DNA of 38,392 bases from Candidatus Brocadia sp. Lineage in GTDB: Bacteria; Planctomycetota; Brocadiia; Brocadiales; Brocadiaceae. A program made the translations under genes and the position numbers. A model generated the notes under the pieces. That model had not been told where the DNA came from and searched no databases. It worked only from the letters and a program-made list of their open reading frames with translations. The stretch lies in assembly GCA_013360945.1 (NCBI GenBank), contig JABWAQ010000023.1, positions 1 through 38,392 on the forward strand. Direction: 5' to 3'. This document shows positions 9,613-17,381 of this stretch, in pieces (the first letter of the stretch is position 1; the number at the start of each line of letters is the position of its first letter).

Positions 9613-10767
9613 ATGGATTCAAAGGGAAGGGAATTGATCATTTGCATCACAGATCGGGACAATCAAACCCTGATAAAAGAAGAATCGTTCTTAAGTAATC
9701 AGTACAAGATCATCTCTCGTTCCGGCCTGAACGTTACTGAAATACAAATCATTGAAATCCTTAAAGAACTTTCCATCCCCGCAAGAATTTCTTTCCTCGA
9801 AAACAGGACTGGTGTGTGTGGCATTATCGCAAGACATCTATACCCTGAGGCGGAGATAACCATGCATTGCATGGATTTATATTATGCAAATAAAATAAGG
9901 AGAAACTTGTCAAAAAACGGAGTTTCATCCGTGACGGTGCGGTGTGAGCCGTACGTGGGACAGAAAGACGTCTTTGATGTAATTTTTCTTCAACTGTCCA
10001 AAGGCGGCGTCACAAAGGAATTGGCGCTGGATTTCATTCAACAAGTCCACCAGGCATTGCAAACAGGCGGGAAATGCTTTTTTTCACTCGAGGGGAATGA
10101 CCCGTGGATCCAAAAACAAGTGAAAAAGGTTTTTGGGGGGTTCTCTGTTTACTCTCAGACCAAAACAGGTTACTGCATAGTAACCAAAAAGAAGGAAAGA
10201 CTGAAACGAGTAAGAAATTTTCAGGCTGAGTGCGCCATGACGATTTTTGGAAAAAAGACTGTCCGCCTCCTTACCATTCCCGGTGTCTTTTCGCACAGGG
10301 AAATAGATCAGGGAACACTGGCGCTTGCAGAAGTTGCCGTTGTGGAATCTCAAAAAGACGATGCCGTATTGGATATGGGTTGTGGTTGCGGAGCCATTGG
10401 GATGTCGATCGCAGTAAACCAGGATGTAAGCAGGGTCTGCTTTGTTGATTCTAATTCACGCGCTTTCTATATAACAGAAAAAAACTGTCAGCTCAACGGC
10501 CTGGAACGTTATGAACTGGTAATGAGCGATACCGGAATAAAGGAAGAAGGCGGATTCACTCTTTTTACGGGAAATCCGCCATATTTTTCCCATTATAAAA
10601 TTTCGGAACTCTTTATTAGCATCGCTTATAGGGCGCTAAAGCCGCAGGGAAGGGCGTACCTTGTGGCTAAAACAGCAACATGGCATTATAAATTTATGAA
10701 GAACGTGTTTGGTAATGCAGAGGTAATCAACAGAAGGGGTTACGAGATTATAAAATCGGTCAGATAA
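9613..10767 (+). CDS. RsmC/RlmG-like rRNA guanine-N2 methyltransferase
   Basis: This is a class I SAM-dependent methyltransferase with the two-domain plan of RsmC/RlmG. The N-terminal half looks like a degenerate methyltransferase fold. The C-terminal half has the SAM-binding VLDMGCGCGAIGMSIA (about residue 252 onward) and the catalytic NPPY motif (about residue 321). NPPY/F is typical of enzymes that methylate exocyclic amino groups of nucleic-acid bases, and the domain duplication points to small- or large-subunit rRNA m2G. I cannot choose between RsmC and RlmG. A GAGGAAG ribosome-binding site lies 12 bp upstream. The next gene also modifies RNA, which suits a small RNA-modification pair. 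Confidence 0.75.
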   Translation: MDSKGRELIICITDRDNQTLIKEESFLSNQYKIISRSGLNVTEIQIIEILKELSIPARISFLENRTGVCGIIARHLYPEAEITMHCMDLYYANKIRRNLSKNGVSSVTVRCEPYVGQKDVFDVIFLQLSKGGVTKELALDFIQQVHQALQTGGKCFFSLEGNDPWIQKQVKKVFGGFSVYSQTKTGYCIVTKKKERLKRVRNFQAECAMTIFGKKTVRLLTIPGVFSHREIDQGTLALAEVAVVESQKDDAVLDMGCGCGAIGMSIAVNQDVSRVCFVDSNSRAFYITEKNCQLNGLERYELVMSDTGIKEEGGFTLFTGNPPYFSHYKISELFISIAYRALKPQGRAYLVAKTATWHYKFMKNVFGNAEVINRRGYEIIKSVR

Positions 10768-10802
10768 ACGCAGGTAATTTTCCACAGATTTCTCACAAGG
10801 CA

Positions 10803-11633
10803 ATGCAGAAATTCATAGTTACTCATGAAGATGACGTACACGCACTATTGCATTTTATCGCTAGGAAACTAACCTTATCTAAAAAAAAGGCAAAACAACT
10901 CCTCGATAAACGATTAGTTTTTGTGAATAAAAAACGGGTTTGGATCGCCTCCTATCAGCTACACAAAGGGGATTTGATTGAAATCATCACGAAAGAAACT
11001 GAACCCCAAAAATTTCAAAAAGATACTATCCTTTATAGAGACGACCGGTATCTTATCGTTTCAAAACCCTCTGGCATCATAACAAATGGCCCTGAAAGCC
11101 TTGAAAGTAACCTGAGGACATACTTTAAAGACAACCATATTCAGGCTGTTCATCGATTGGACAAGGATACCACAGGTGCAGTTATCTTCGCGATGAACAA
11201 GGATGCCTTTGAGCTCATGAAGACCTTATTTAAAGAAAATCTTATCAAAAAGACGTACAGGGTTATTGTAAGGGGTAGTATAGGTAAAAACACCTTTACC
11301 GTAGATACCCAAATCAATGGCCAAAAGGCCGTGACACACGCAAGGCTTTTAAAAAGAGGAAAAGTCGCCTCTTATCTGGAGGTAAACACCGGGACGGGCA
11401 GGATGCATCAGATCAGGATCCACCTTGCCTCTCTTGGATATCCGATTGTTGGGGAAACGGAATACGATCGGAAACCAATCGAACACCCGCTTTTGAGGCG
11501 GATCCGAAGACAGATGCTCCACGCATATCAATTATCCTTTGTCCATCCGTATACTCAAAAGGTAGTATCCGTCACGGCAGACATTCCCAACGATTTCAAT
11601 CAGTGCCTTAAACTTTTACATCTTCTGGAATAA
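10803..11633 (+). CDS. RluA-family pseudouridine synthase
   Basis: This enzyme isomerises uridine to pseudouridine in rRNA or tRNA. An N-terminal S4-like RNA-binding segment (about residues 12-62) precedes the catalytic domain. The family signature HRLDKDTTG is at about 117-125, with catalytic Asp120. RMHQIRIHLASLGYPIVGE, the conserved RluA C-terminal motif, and a following H-A-Y-L-like segment are present. At 276 residues it is somewhat shorter than RluD. The substrate position cannot be predicted. The spacing of 35 bp from the methyltransferase suggests co-transcription. Confidence 0.9.
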   Translation: MQKFIVTHEDDVHALLHFIARKLTLSKKKAKQLLDKRLVFVNKKRVWIASYQLHKGDLIEIITKETEPQKFQKDTILYRDDRYLIVSKPSGIITNGPESLESNLRTYFKDNHIQAVHRLDKDTTGAVIFAMNKDAFELMKTLFKENLIKKTYRVIVRGSIGKNTFTVDTQINGQKAVTHARLLKRGKVASYLEVNTGTGRMHQIRIHLASLGYPIVGETEYDRKPIEHPLLRRIRRQMLHAYQLSFVHPYTQKVVSVTADIPNDFNQCLKLLHLLE

Positions 11634-11838
11634 GACTAAACTGGCAGATTTCGTTTTTCTTGCATGGAAATCTGATACATCTAAAACTTTTTCACGAAAC
11701 AAAATCAATGACAATCAATTTTAAGCGTGAAATCTGAAACAGCCATAGGAATAAACAAGCCGCCTACGGAGTTAATTATCCGTACGGAATATAATTTACC
11801 TCCAAACAGTTTATTTATGCAATGCTCTATACCATCAT
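11634..11838. other. Convergent intergenic region with several inverted repeats
   Basis: This 205-bp gap lies between the convergent pseudouridine synthase and hflC genes. It contains the palindrome TCCGTACGGA (11779-11788). An arm TACGGA (11765-11770) could pair with TCCGTA (11779-11784). Distant 7-bp arms TTTCACG/CGTGAAA are also present. None is followed by a T run, so I cannot call a standard terminator, and no gene is visible. Confidence 0.5.
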
Positions 11839-12801
11839 TTAATCTGAAGCAGTCTTGCCTTCCATCTGAAAACTCTTCAAATACCTGAAGTAGTCGCCAT
11901 CTGTAGTAAGGACGAGATGTGTCTGCTTATTAAAGGTTGACTCGTAGGTCTCCAGGGTTTTGGTAAAGGAATAAAATTCGGGCGCTTTTTCGTAAGCCTC
12001 GGCGTAAATCTTCACCGCCTCAGCATCGGCCTGTCCCTTGATTTCCTCTGCAGTCCGATATCCTTCTGACTCAATGCGCTCCAGTTCTCTTTTCATGGAA
12101 CCAAGGATTTCAGCCTCTGCTTTCCGCCCCTCTGACTCATACCTGTTTGCAATGCGAATACGTTCGGATCGCATGCGGTCGTATATCTTAGGAATGACGG
12201 CCTCGACGTAGTTAATGTACTTTACCCGGACGTCCACCAATTCGATTCCGTAACGGCCTTCCAGGGCGCGTGATGCCATTTTTCTAATCTCTTCTACGAT
12301 ATTATCGCGCCCCATCCTGATTAAGACCTTTTTGATATCCTCCGCCTCTTCCAGTTCTTTTGTCGTATATTCCAGCTTCCGATTGGTATTTCGTAGTACC
12401 TCCTTCAAGGTATATGAGCTGACCACGTTTTTTACCGCTGATTCAATTACTTCATCCAACACACCCTGGCCTCGCGCCTCCGTCCCAAGCGAAGTGTAAA
12501 ACTTGAGGGAATCGATGACCTTCCACCGAGCCCATGTGCCGACAACGATGTTTTCCTTATCCATCGTCAGGATATCACTAGGTTCTCCACTCCATTCCAG
12601 CAACCGTTTATCAAAATATCTGACCTCCTGGATAAATGGAGCTTTAACATACAGACCGGGTTCTGTAACCGTTCTCACGGGTTTCCCAAATTGTGTAATA
12701 ACTGCCTGTAATCGTATATCCGTAACATATAATGATGCCCTTAGACATATCAATACGACAGCTAATGAGATAAGCATGATAATAATAACGGGCTTCTTCA
12801 T
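11839..12801 (-). CDS. hflC: Protease modulator HflC (SPFH/band 7)
   Basis: HflC and HflK form a large membrane complex around the AAA protease FtsH and limit its access to membrane substrates. A single N-terminal hydrophobic segment (about residues 4-24) anchors the protein. The SPFH domain follows (QAVITQFGKPVRTVTEPGLY, RLLEWSGEPSDILTMDKENI), and then a long charged coiled coil rich in Glu/Arg/Lys. The length of 320 residues is normal. Its ATG overlaps the hflK stop by 4 bp, so the two are translationally coupled, as is usual for this pair. Confidence 0.92.
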   Translation of the reverse strand: MKKPVIIIMLISLAVVLICLRASLYVTDIRLQAVITQFGKPVRTVTEPGLYVKAPFIQEVRYFDKRLLEWSGEPSDILTMDKENIVVGTWARWKVIDSLKFYTSLGTEARGQGVLDEVIESAVKNVVSSYTLKEVLRNTNRKLEYTTKELEEAEDIKKVLIRMGRDNIVEEIRKMASRALEGRYGIELVDVRVKYINYVEAVIPKIYDRMRSERIRIANRYESEGRKAEAEILGSMKRELERIESEGYRTAEEIKGQADAEAVKIYAEAYEKAPEFYSFTKTLETYESTFNKQTHLVLTTDGDYFRYLKSFQMEGKTASD

Positions 12802-13802
12802 TGCTTTACTCCTTCCTCGTTGATCTCAAACATAGGCAGGAGACCCTTTATATCCTTGTCAATGATATACAACCTTTCACATTTCGGGATGACTTTTGAC
12901 ATGGTTTCCAGAAAGAGCCTGCGCCGGGTCACGTCCTCCGCCTTTTTGTATTCTTCATATATGGCAAGGAATGCCTTGATGTCCCCTGTAGCCTCATTTA
13001 CCCTTCGTATCCGGTATCCCTCTGCCTCTTTAATAACCTGTTCTTTTTTTCCTTCTGCTGCCGGGAGTATCTTGTTTTTTTGCCCCTCGGCATCATTGAT
13101 GATTTTATCTCTTATTTGAATCGCCTGATTTACAGCATTAAAGGCATCTTTTACCGGTTCCGGCGGATCAACTCCTTTGAGCAACACCGTCTGGATGTCA
13201 ATGCCACATTTGTAATTATCCAAAATCTTCTGAATATCCTCCCTGGCTTTTTGTTCGATCTCTGTCCTGCCTATCGTTAAGACTTCATCAATAGAGCGGT
13301 CTCCAATCAAGGCACGCATGACGGCCTGAGAAACACCCCGAATGGTTTCTCTGACATCCCTTACATTGAAAAAAAACTCCTCCAACGCCTTTATTTTGTA
13401 ACGGATAACCCAATGCACATCAGCACAATTAAGATCGCCAGTGAGCATTAATTTTTCTTCCTTTGCTTCCGGATATTCATAATCAATCATACTGGAAAAG
13501 CCGTATTGCTCCGTCCTGAATCCAAATTCTTCGTTATAGATCCGCTTGACCTCTGCCTTTAGTATCCGGTCAATGCCGTATGGAACCTTGGTATGCAGTC
13601 CAGGCCCTACTGTTTCTATATATCTGCCAAATCTTAGGATAACCGCCTCTTCATTAGCCTTCACGGTGTAGAAGGCCGTATACCCCGTAATAACGACAAA
13701 GATGATAATCAATAAGGGGGGGATAAATTTTTTTATTGATCCCCACGGTATATCTTCAAAACGTATGTCCTGGGGTCTCTTGTACGGTCCGTAGTCTGGC
13801 AT
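12798..13802 (-). CDS. hflK: FtsH protease activity modulator HflK
   Basis: This is the partner of HflC. A short N-terminal Pro/charged tail precedes one membrane helix (about residues 28-50). The SPFH domain begins near VKANEEAVILRFGRYIETVG, and DLNCADVHWVIRYKI is the characteristic core. A coiled coil and a C-terminal KVIPKCERLYIIDKD segment follow. The 334 residues are shorter than E. coli HflK (about 419), which has a longer Gly-rich N-terminus; that shortening is common outside proteobacteria. It lies 12 bp downstream of the PurM-like gene, so the three form one operon. Confidence 0.92.
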   Translation of the reverse strand: MPDYGPYKRPQDIRFEDIPWGSIKKFIPPLLIIIFVVITGYTAFYTVKANEEAVILRFGRYIETVGPGLHTKVPYGIDRILKAEVKRIYNEEFGFRTEQYGFSSMIDYEYPEAKEEKLMLTGDLNCADVHWVIRYKIKALEEFFFNVRDVRETIRGVSQAVMRALIGDRSIDEVLTIGRTEIEQKAREDIQKILDNYKCGIDIQTVLLKGVDPPEPVKDAFNAVNQAIQIRDKIINDAEGQKNKILPAAEGKKEQVIKEAEGYRIRRVNEATGDIKAFLAIYEEYKKAEDVTRRRLFLETMSKVIPKCERLYIIDKDIKGLLPMFEINEEGVKQ

Positions 13803-13814
13803 ATCATTTCCTCC

Positions 13815-14822
13815 CTATAAAACCTTTGTTATCTCATCTACCTTAAATGTCGGCATTTTTACAAGTTTATCTTTTCTTATAAGCTTTAATCCTTCATTTT
13901 TTTTCGTAAACTTCCCAATCCTCGTACATACTATACCATTCTTTGCAAGGATGGCAATAACTTCTTTTGTATCTTTTGGATCGAGTGCAATCAGGAGTGC
14001 CCCCGATGCGATAAGACCGAGCGGCTGGATGTTAAACAGCTTGCAAATCTGTCCGGTTTCTTTATAGCACAGAATCTTTTCTTCATCAATGACAATTCCA
14101 GTTCCTGATGTCTTTGTAAGTTCCATTATACCGGTAGCCAGTCCACCTTCTGTAGGGTCGTGCATGGCATGGACCCTGGCTACTTTATTTGACAGCAAGG
14201 CGTCCGCAACGACACTCAATCCAGGCTTCTCTATAAATGCCTGTGCCCTTTTAACGAATCGATTTCCAAATTCCCTTTCGATTTCTGTTGCCCTTTCTCG
14301 CGCAATAATAGCGGTTCCTTCTATGGCAATACCCTTTGTGAGTAAAAGGTCATCACCTGGTTTCGCATTTGCGTTTACCACCAGCTTATCCTTTTCAACC
14401 TCGCCCAGCATATGTCCAATGACAATGGGTCGATCGATCTTATAAGAAATTTCGGTATGGCCGCCGCACAAAGTAATATCAAGTTTTTGGGCTGATTGAA
14501 TGATATCTTTGAAAATTTGTGTTACCAGTTTTGCAGTCGTCTTCCCTTCGGGGAGTAATAGCGTTGCCAGAAACCACTTCGGGGTGGCCCCCATCGTGGC
14601 AATGTCATTGGCATTTACGTTGACGGCATATCGGCCAATGCGGTGCGTGGTAAAGGTAACAGGGTCTGTCTTGGCTACGAGATACTTCTTCCCGAAGTCG
14701 ATGACGGCCGCATCTTCACCGATCCCTGGACCAACGATGACCCTCGGATCACTTATAGGATTTAAGCCAAGCAATCTTTCGAGCAGCCGATAATCAAGTT
14801 TCCCTATGGAAAAATATTTCAT
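13815..14822 (-). CDS. AIR synthase-related (PurM/HypE-superfamily) protein
   Basis: The fold is the two-domain ATP-binding PurM superfamily (PurM, HypE, ThiL, SelD). Visible signatures are PGIGEDAAVIDFG near residues 31-43, RYAVNVNANDIATMGATPKW, ITLCGGHTEIS, the C-terminal-domain motif HDPTEGGLATGIMEL, and GLIASGALLIALDP. It is closest in layout to HypE, but the HypE C-terminal cysteine tail that receives the carbamoyl group is missing; the protein ends EITKVL. No other hyp genes are in view, so a hydrogenase-maturation role is not supported. It heads the hflK-hflC operon. Function unknown beyond probable ATP-dependent phosphoryl chemistry. Confidence 0.8.
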   Translation of the reverse strand: MKYFSIGKLDYRLLERLLGLNPISDPRVIVGPGIGEDAAVIDFGKKYLVAKTDPVTFTTHRIGRYAVNVNANDIATMGATPKWFLATLLLPEGKTTAKLVTQIFKDIIQSAQKLDITLCGGHTEISYKIDRPIVIGHMLGEVEKDKLVVNANAKPGDDLLLTKGIAIEGTAIIARERATEIEREFGNRFVKRAQAFIEKPGLSVVADALLSNKVARVHAMHDPTEGGLATGIMELTKTSGTGIVIDEEKILCYKETGQICKLFNIQPLGLIASGALLIALDPKDTKEVIAILAKNGIVCTRIGKFTKKNEGLKLIRKDKLVKMPTFKVDEITKVL

Positions 14823-14904
14823 AACGTGGATATGCCGGTATAAAGAACAAAATAGATTTTTATGATTTTAAATCACAAATCCGGATGAATTGGAACATGG
14901 AGCA

Positions 14905-14948
14905 CGACATTTATGTCGCTGTCCTGCGAACTGAAGTTCGCGCTACAG
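14905..14948. repeat. REP-like double palindrome
   Basis: Two adjacent hairpins are present: CGACAT/ATGTCG (14905-14910, 14913-14918), then GCGAACT/AGTTCGC (14926-14932, 14935-14941). The second is extended by flanking CTGT/ACAG (14919-14922, 14945-14948). The tandem short-palindrome layout resembles REP elements mobilised by RAYT transposases. Only one copy is in this window, so the dispersed nature is inferred. Confidence 0.6.
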
Positions 14949-15100
14949 CTAAGAGCTTACAACAAAGGAACGTAAAAATATGCAGTGCGCGGCTTCCATT
15001 GTAAAGCACTTTCATCACATTGTAAAGAAGAAGGTAAATCCGTAGAGCATGATACCGCCCTTTCGTTCGACCGAGCTCACAACGAAGCATAAGGGGGGAT

Positions 15101-15242
15101 TTGGTTGCGGCGCTGCTGCTTTATAGTATTACTCCACAAAAACGTCTTTTTTCTGTAAGGTTCTCTTTGTGATCTTTGTGTAAAACTTTGTGTTCTTTGT
15201 GGTTGAGCTTTTTTGGTTGCGGCCCTGCTGCGTTATGTATTA
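15101..15242. repeat. Imperfect direct repeat pair flanking a CTTTGTG-rich spacer
   Basis: TTGGTTGCGG-CTGCTGC-TTAT words occur at 15101-15130 and again at 15213-15242 with a few differences, 112 bp apart. The intervening DNA has several CTTTGTG repeats. No ORF or transposase is associated. It is probably a degenerate non-coding repeat family. Confidence 0.6.
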
Positions 15243-15334
15243 TTTCATTCCTATTAAAGCATCTGGAAATGTATGGAAAAGCATACATTATTTTAAATCA
15301 CACACCGCTAATTTTCTTGCAAACAAATTGTGTA

Positions 15335-15340
15335 TATAAT
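15335..15340 (+). promoter_or_regulatory. Perfect -10 box upstream of the small secreted peptide gene
   Basis: TATAAT at 15335-15340 lies about 85 bp before the start codon. The best -35 (TTGCAA, 15317-15322) is too close (12-bp spacer), so this promoter is tentative. Confidence 0.4.
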
Positions 15341-15425
15341 AACATGAGATTGTGGCCAGCTAAGTATGCTGAGGGCGCTCTCGGCGGCATGGCTAAAGTT
15401 TCCTGAAACGAAGGAGGAGAAGGAA

Positions 15426-15605
15426 ATGTTAAAGAGGTTTGGTTATAGTCTTGTTATAGTGGGTGCATTGGTGTTGGGTGTTGGTGTTGTAAATAGCGTA
15501 TTGGCAGGCACTGCTATGGCAGAGGAAAAGAAGTGCGACAAGTGCGGACATGCGCCATCCAAGGCAGAGAAGGATTGCAAGTGTGAATGCCATCACAAGC
15601 ACTAA
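15426..15605 (+). CDS. Small secreted Cys/His-rich peptide (putative metal binder)
   Basis: This is a 59-residue protein. The ATG at 15426 is chosen because AAGGAGG at 15410-15416 is an excellent ribosome-binding site; the longer in-frame start at 15366 lacks one. Residues 1-32 form a signal peptide: MLKR, a hydrophobic core, then an A-M-A cleavage site. The mature peptide is only about 27 residues but has five cysteines (37, 40, 51, 53, 55) and four histidines (42, 56, 57, 59), including CDKCGH and CKCECHHKH. There is no CxxCH, so it is not a haem protein. It probably binds a metal in the periplasm or an internal compartment; this is inference. It has its own terminator, so it is likely a single, well-expressed gene. 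Confidence 0.78.
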   Translation: MLKRFGYSLVIVGALVLGVGVVNSVLAGTAMAEEKKCDKCGHAPSKAEKDCKCECHHKH

Positions 15606-15658
15606 TCTGACAAGCAAAGTGCTGGTAGTTTAACAAATTCACAAACGTGTAAAAAACA

Positions 15659-15692
15659 AAAAGGCAACTCAAATGAGTTGCCTTTTTGTTTT
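15659..15692 (+). terminator. Rho-independent terminator after the small secreted peptide gene
   Basis: The GGCAACTC/GAGTTGCC stem is flanked by A-rich and T-rich arms (15661-15671 with 15674-15684), with a very short loop and a T run. It is 55 bp after the stop codon. Confidence 0.88.
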
Positions 15693-15702
15693 AAGAATAA
15701 CT

Positions 15703-15721
15703 GAGATAATATACTTATCTC
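15703..15721. promoter_or_regulatory. Inverted repeat upstream of UDP-glucose dehydrogenase
   Basis: A perfect 7-bp inverted repeat, GAGATAA (15703-15709) and TTATCTC (15715-15721), with a 5-bp spacer. There is no T run, and the site is about 80 bp upstream of the gene, so an operator is more likely than a terminator. No factor can be named. Confidence 0.4.
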
Positions 15722-15803
15722 TTGAATTATGGAAAAGATAAGAATAAACTCATAGGGGATGTTAATTTATCCACTTAACCAAAATTCAAGAGAACACAAA
15801 GAT

Positions 15804-17189
15804 ATGTCTGATAAAAAATTTAACAAAAATATACTTTGCATTGGCGCGGGATATGTTGGCGGACCTACGATGGCAATGATTGCGGCCAAATGTCCGCAAT
15901 ATAAAGTAACTGTGGCTGACATAAACCCACAAAAGATTATGGCATGGCAAACGGAAAATCTGCCCATTTATGAGCCGGGCTTGCTGGAGACTGTCAGGAA
16001 AGCGCTGGGCAGAAATTTGTTCTTTTCTACCGATATAGAAGGGAATATCAAAAGGGCCGATATTATTTTTGTCTCTGTCAACACACCCACCAAGATGTAT
16101 GGTGGTGGGGCTGGCAAAACCGCGGATCTGCAGTTTTGGGAAAAAACCGCCAGAGACATTGTTCGTGTTGCAGAATCAGATAAAATCATTGTTGAGAAAA
16201 GTACATTACCCGTCAGGACTGCTGAGGCTATGGAACGGATTCTCCATGCAAAGAATAAAGGAATCCACTTCGATGTAGTTTCGAATCCGGAATTTCTCGC
16301 CGAAGGAACAGCCATTTCCGATCTGGAAAAACCGGATCGAGTGCTTATTGGTTCCCGGGAAACTGAAAGGGGGCGAAAAGCAATGGAAGAAATCGTTGAA
16401 ATCTATGCCAATTGGGTTCCAAGAGACCGGATTATTACCTGCGATGTCTGGAGTGCGGAACTCTCAAAACTTGTGGCAAATGCATTTTTGGCACAAAGAA
16501 TTTCTTCGGTAAACAGCATCTCAGCCTTGTGCGAAAGAACGGAGGCGGATATCAAAAAGGTAGCGCATGCAATCGGCATGGATTCCAGGATTGGCCCGAA
16601 ATTTCTTAACGCAAGCGTCGGTTTCGGCGGGTCTTGTTTCAGGAAAGACATCCTCAACCTGGTCTATATTTGCGAGCGTTATGGTCTGCATGAAGTTGCT
16701 CAATATTGGGAAAATGTGGTAAAGATCAATGAGTACCAGCAGGAGCGCTTTGTTCAGAAGATGATCCATACCATGTTTGATACGATTGCCCACAAACGTA
16801 TTGCCCTTTTTGGTTTTGCCTTTAAAGCGAATACGGGCGATACCCGCGAATCACCGGCTATTTATGTTGCCAGAAAATTAATTGAAGAGCATGCCCGCAT
16901 TGTTATCACTGATCCTGAGGCATTACAGAATGCGGAGCAGGATTTAAAGGACGTCCGGCAAAATATTGAGTTCGAACACGATCCTTTTAAGGCTGCGCAG
17001 AATGCACACGCCATAGCAATTATGACCGAATGGGATTTATATAAAACACTGGATTACGAAAAGATTTTTGAGAAGATGGAAAAACCCGCCTTTCTTTTTG
17101 ACGGACGTAATATTTTAGATCACCAGAAAATCTATGAAATCGGTTTTAACGTGTACCCGATAGGGAAACCACCCCTGACACATTTTTAA
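15804..17189 (+). CDS. ugd: UDP-glucose 6-dehydrogenase (animal-type UGDH)
   Basis: The enzyme oxidises UDP-glucose to UDP-glucuronate with two NAD+, feeding capsule, exopolysaccharide or glycan synthesis. The N-terminal Rossmann motif is CIGAGYVGGPTMAMIAAKCP. NLPIYEPGL, FVSVNTPTK, EKSTLPVRTAEAM, NPEFLAEGTAISDL and the catalytic-cysteine loop GFGGSCFRKDILNL are all present. GYVGGPT and the insert MYGGGAGKTADL match the longer eukaryotic-type UGDH better than the short E. coli Ugd. I prefer the ATG at 15804 (461 residues), where homology begins; an ATG at 15759 would add 15 residues not expected in the family. Neither start has a strong ribosome-binding site. Confidence 0.93.
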   Translation: MSDKKFNKNILCIGAGYVGGPTMAMIAAKCPQYKVTVADINPQKIMAWQTENLPIYEPGLLETVRKALGRNLFFSTDIEGNIKRADIIFVSVNTPTKMYGGGAGKTADLQFWEKTARDIVRVAESDKIIVEKSTLPVRTAEAMERILHAKNKGIHFDVVSNPEFLAEGTAISDLEKPDRVLIGSRETERGRKAMEEIVEIYANWVPRDRIITCDVWSAELSKLVANAFLAQRISSVNSISALCERTEADIKKVAHAIGMDSRIGPKFLNASVGFGGSCFRKDILNLVYICERYGLHEVAQYWENVVKINEYQQERFVQKMIHTMFDTIAHKRIALFGFAFKANTGDTRESPAIYVARKLIEEHARIVITDPEALQNAEQDLKDVRQNIEFEHDPFKAAQNAHAIAIMTEWDLYKTLDYEKIFEKMEKPAFLFDGRNILDHQKIYEIGFNVYPIGKPPLTHF

Positions 17190-17381
17190 ACTATTTCTAT
17201 TCATCAACATTTATTGCTTTACTATTCCTATGGAAAATTGTAAATTCACTCGATAGTAAGCACAAATTGTGAGATATCATACATTTAGTAAAATCTTGAC
17301 TTCATTCAGAAGTTCGTTTGACACGTAAACCAGGGTATACTGGCCGCATCTTGATGTATTTATGAAGGGCGGTAATAACCT

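Larger units (their letters stand above)
14823..15425. other. Gene-poor, repeat-bearing intergenic stretch
   Basis: About 600 bp carry no convincing gene; the 76-residue frame at 15176-15406 lacks coding character. The region has REP-like palindromes (14905-14948), an imperfect direct repeat (15101-15130 and 15213-15242), and between them a stretch reiterating CTTTGTG-type words (about 15168-15203). At its right end are the leader and -10 element of the small secreted peptide gene. It looks like an accumulation of degenerate dispersed repeats. Confidence 0.65.

Noticed and set aside
15176-15406. 76-residue ORF in the 14.8-15.4 kb gap
   Set aside because: It runs through degenerate CTTTGTG repeats, has no ribosome-binding site or domain, and overlaps the leader of the small peptide gene.
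17313-17341. TTCGTT-17-TATACT as a promoter for the SLOG/SLATT gene
   Set aside because: The -10 is acceptable but the -35 matches poorly, and nearby TTGACA and TTGACT words are wrongly spaced, so I did not list it as a feature.
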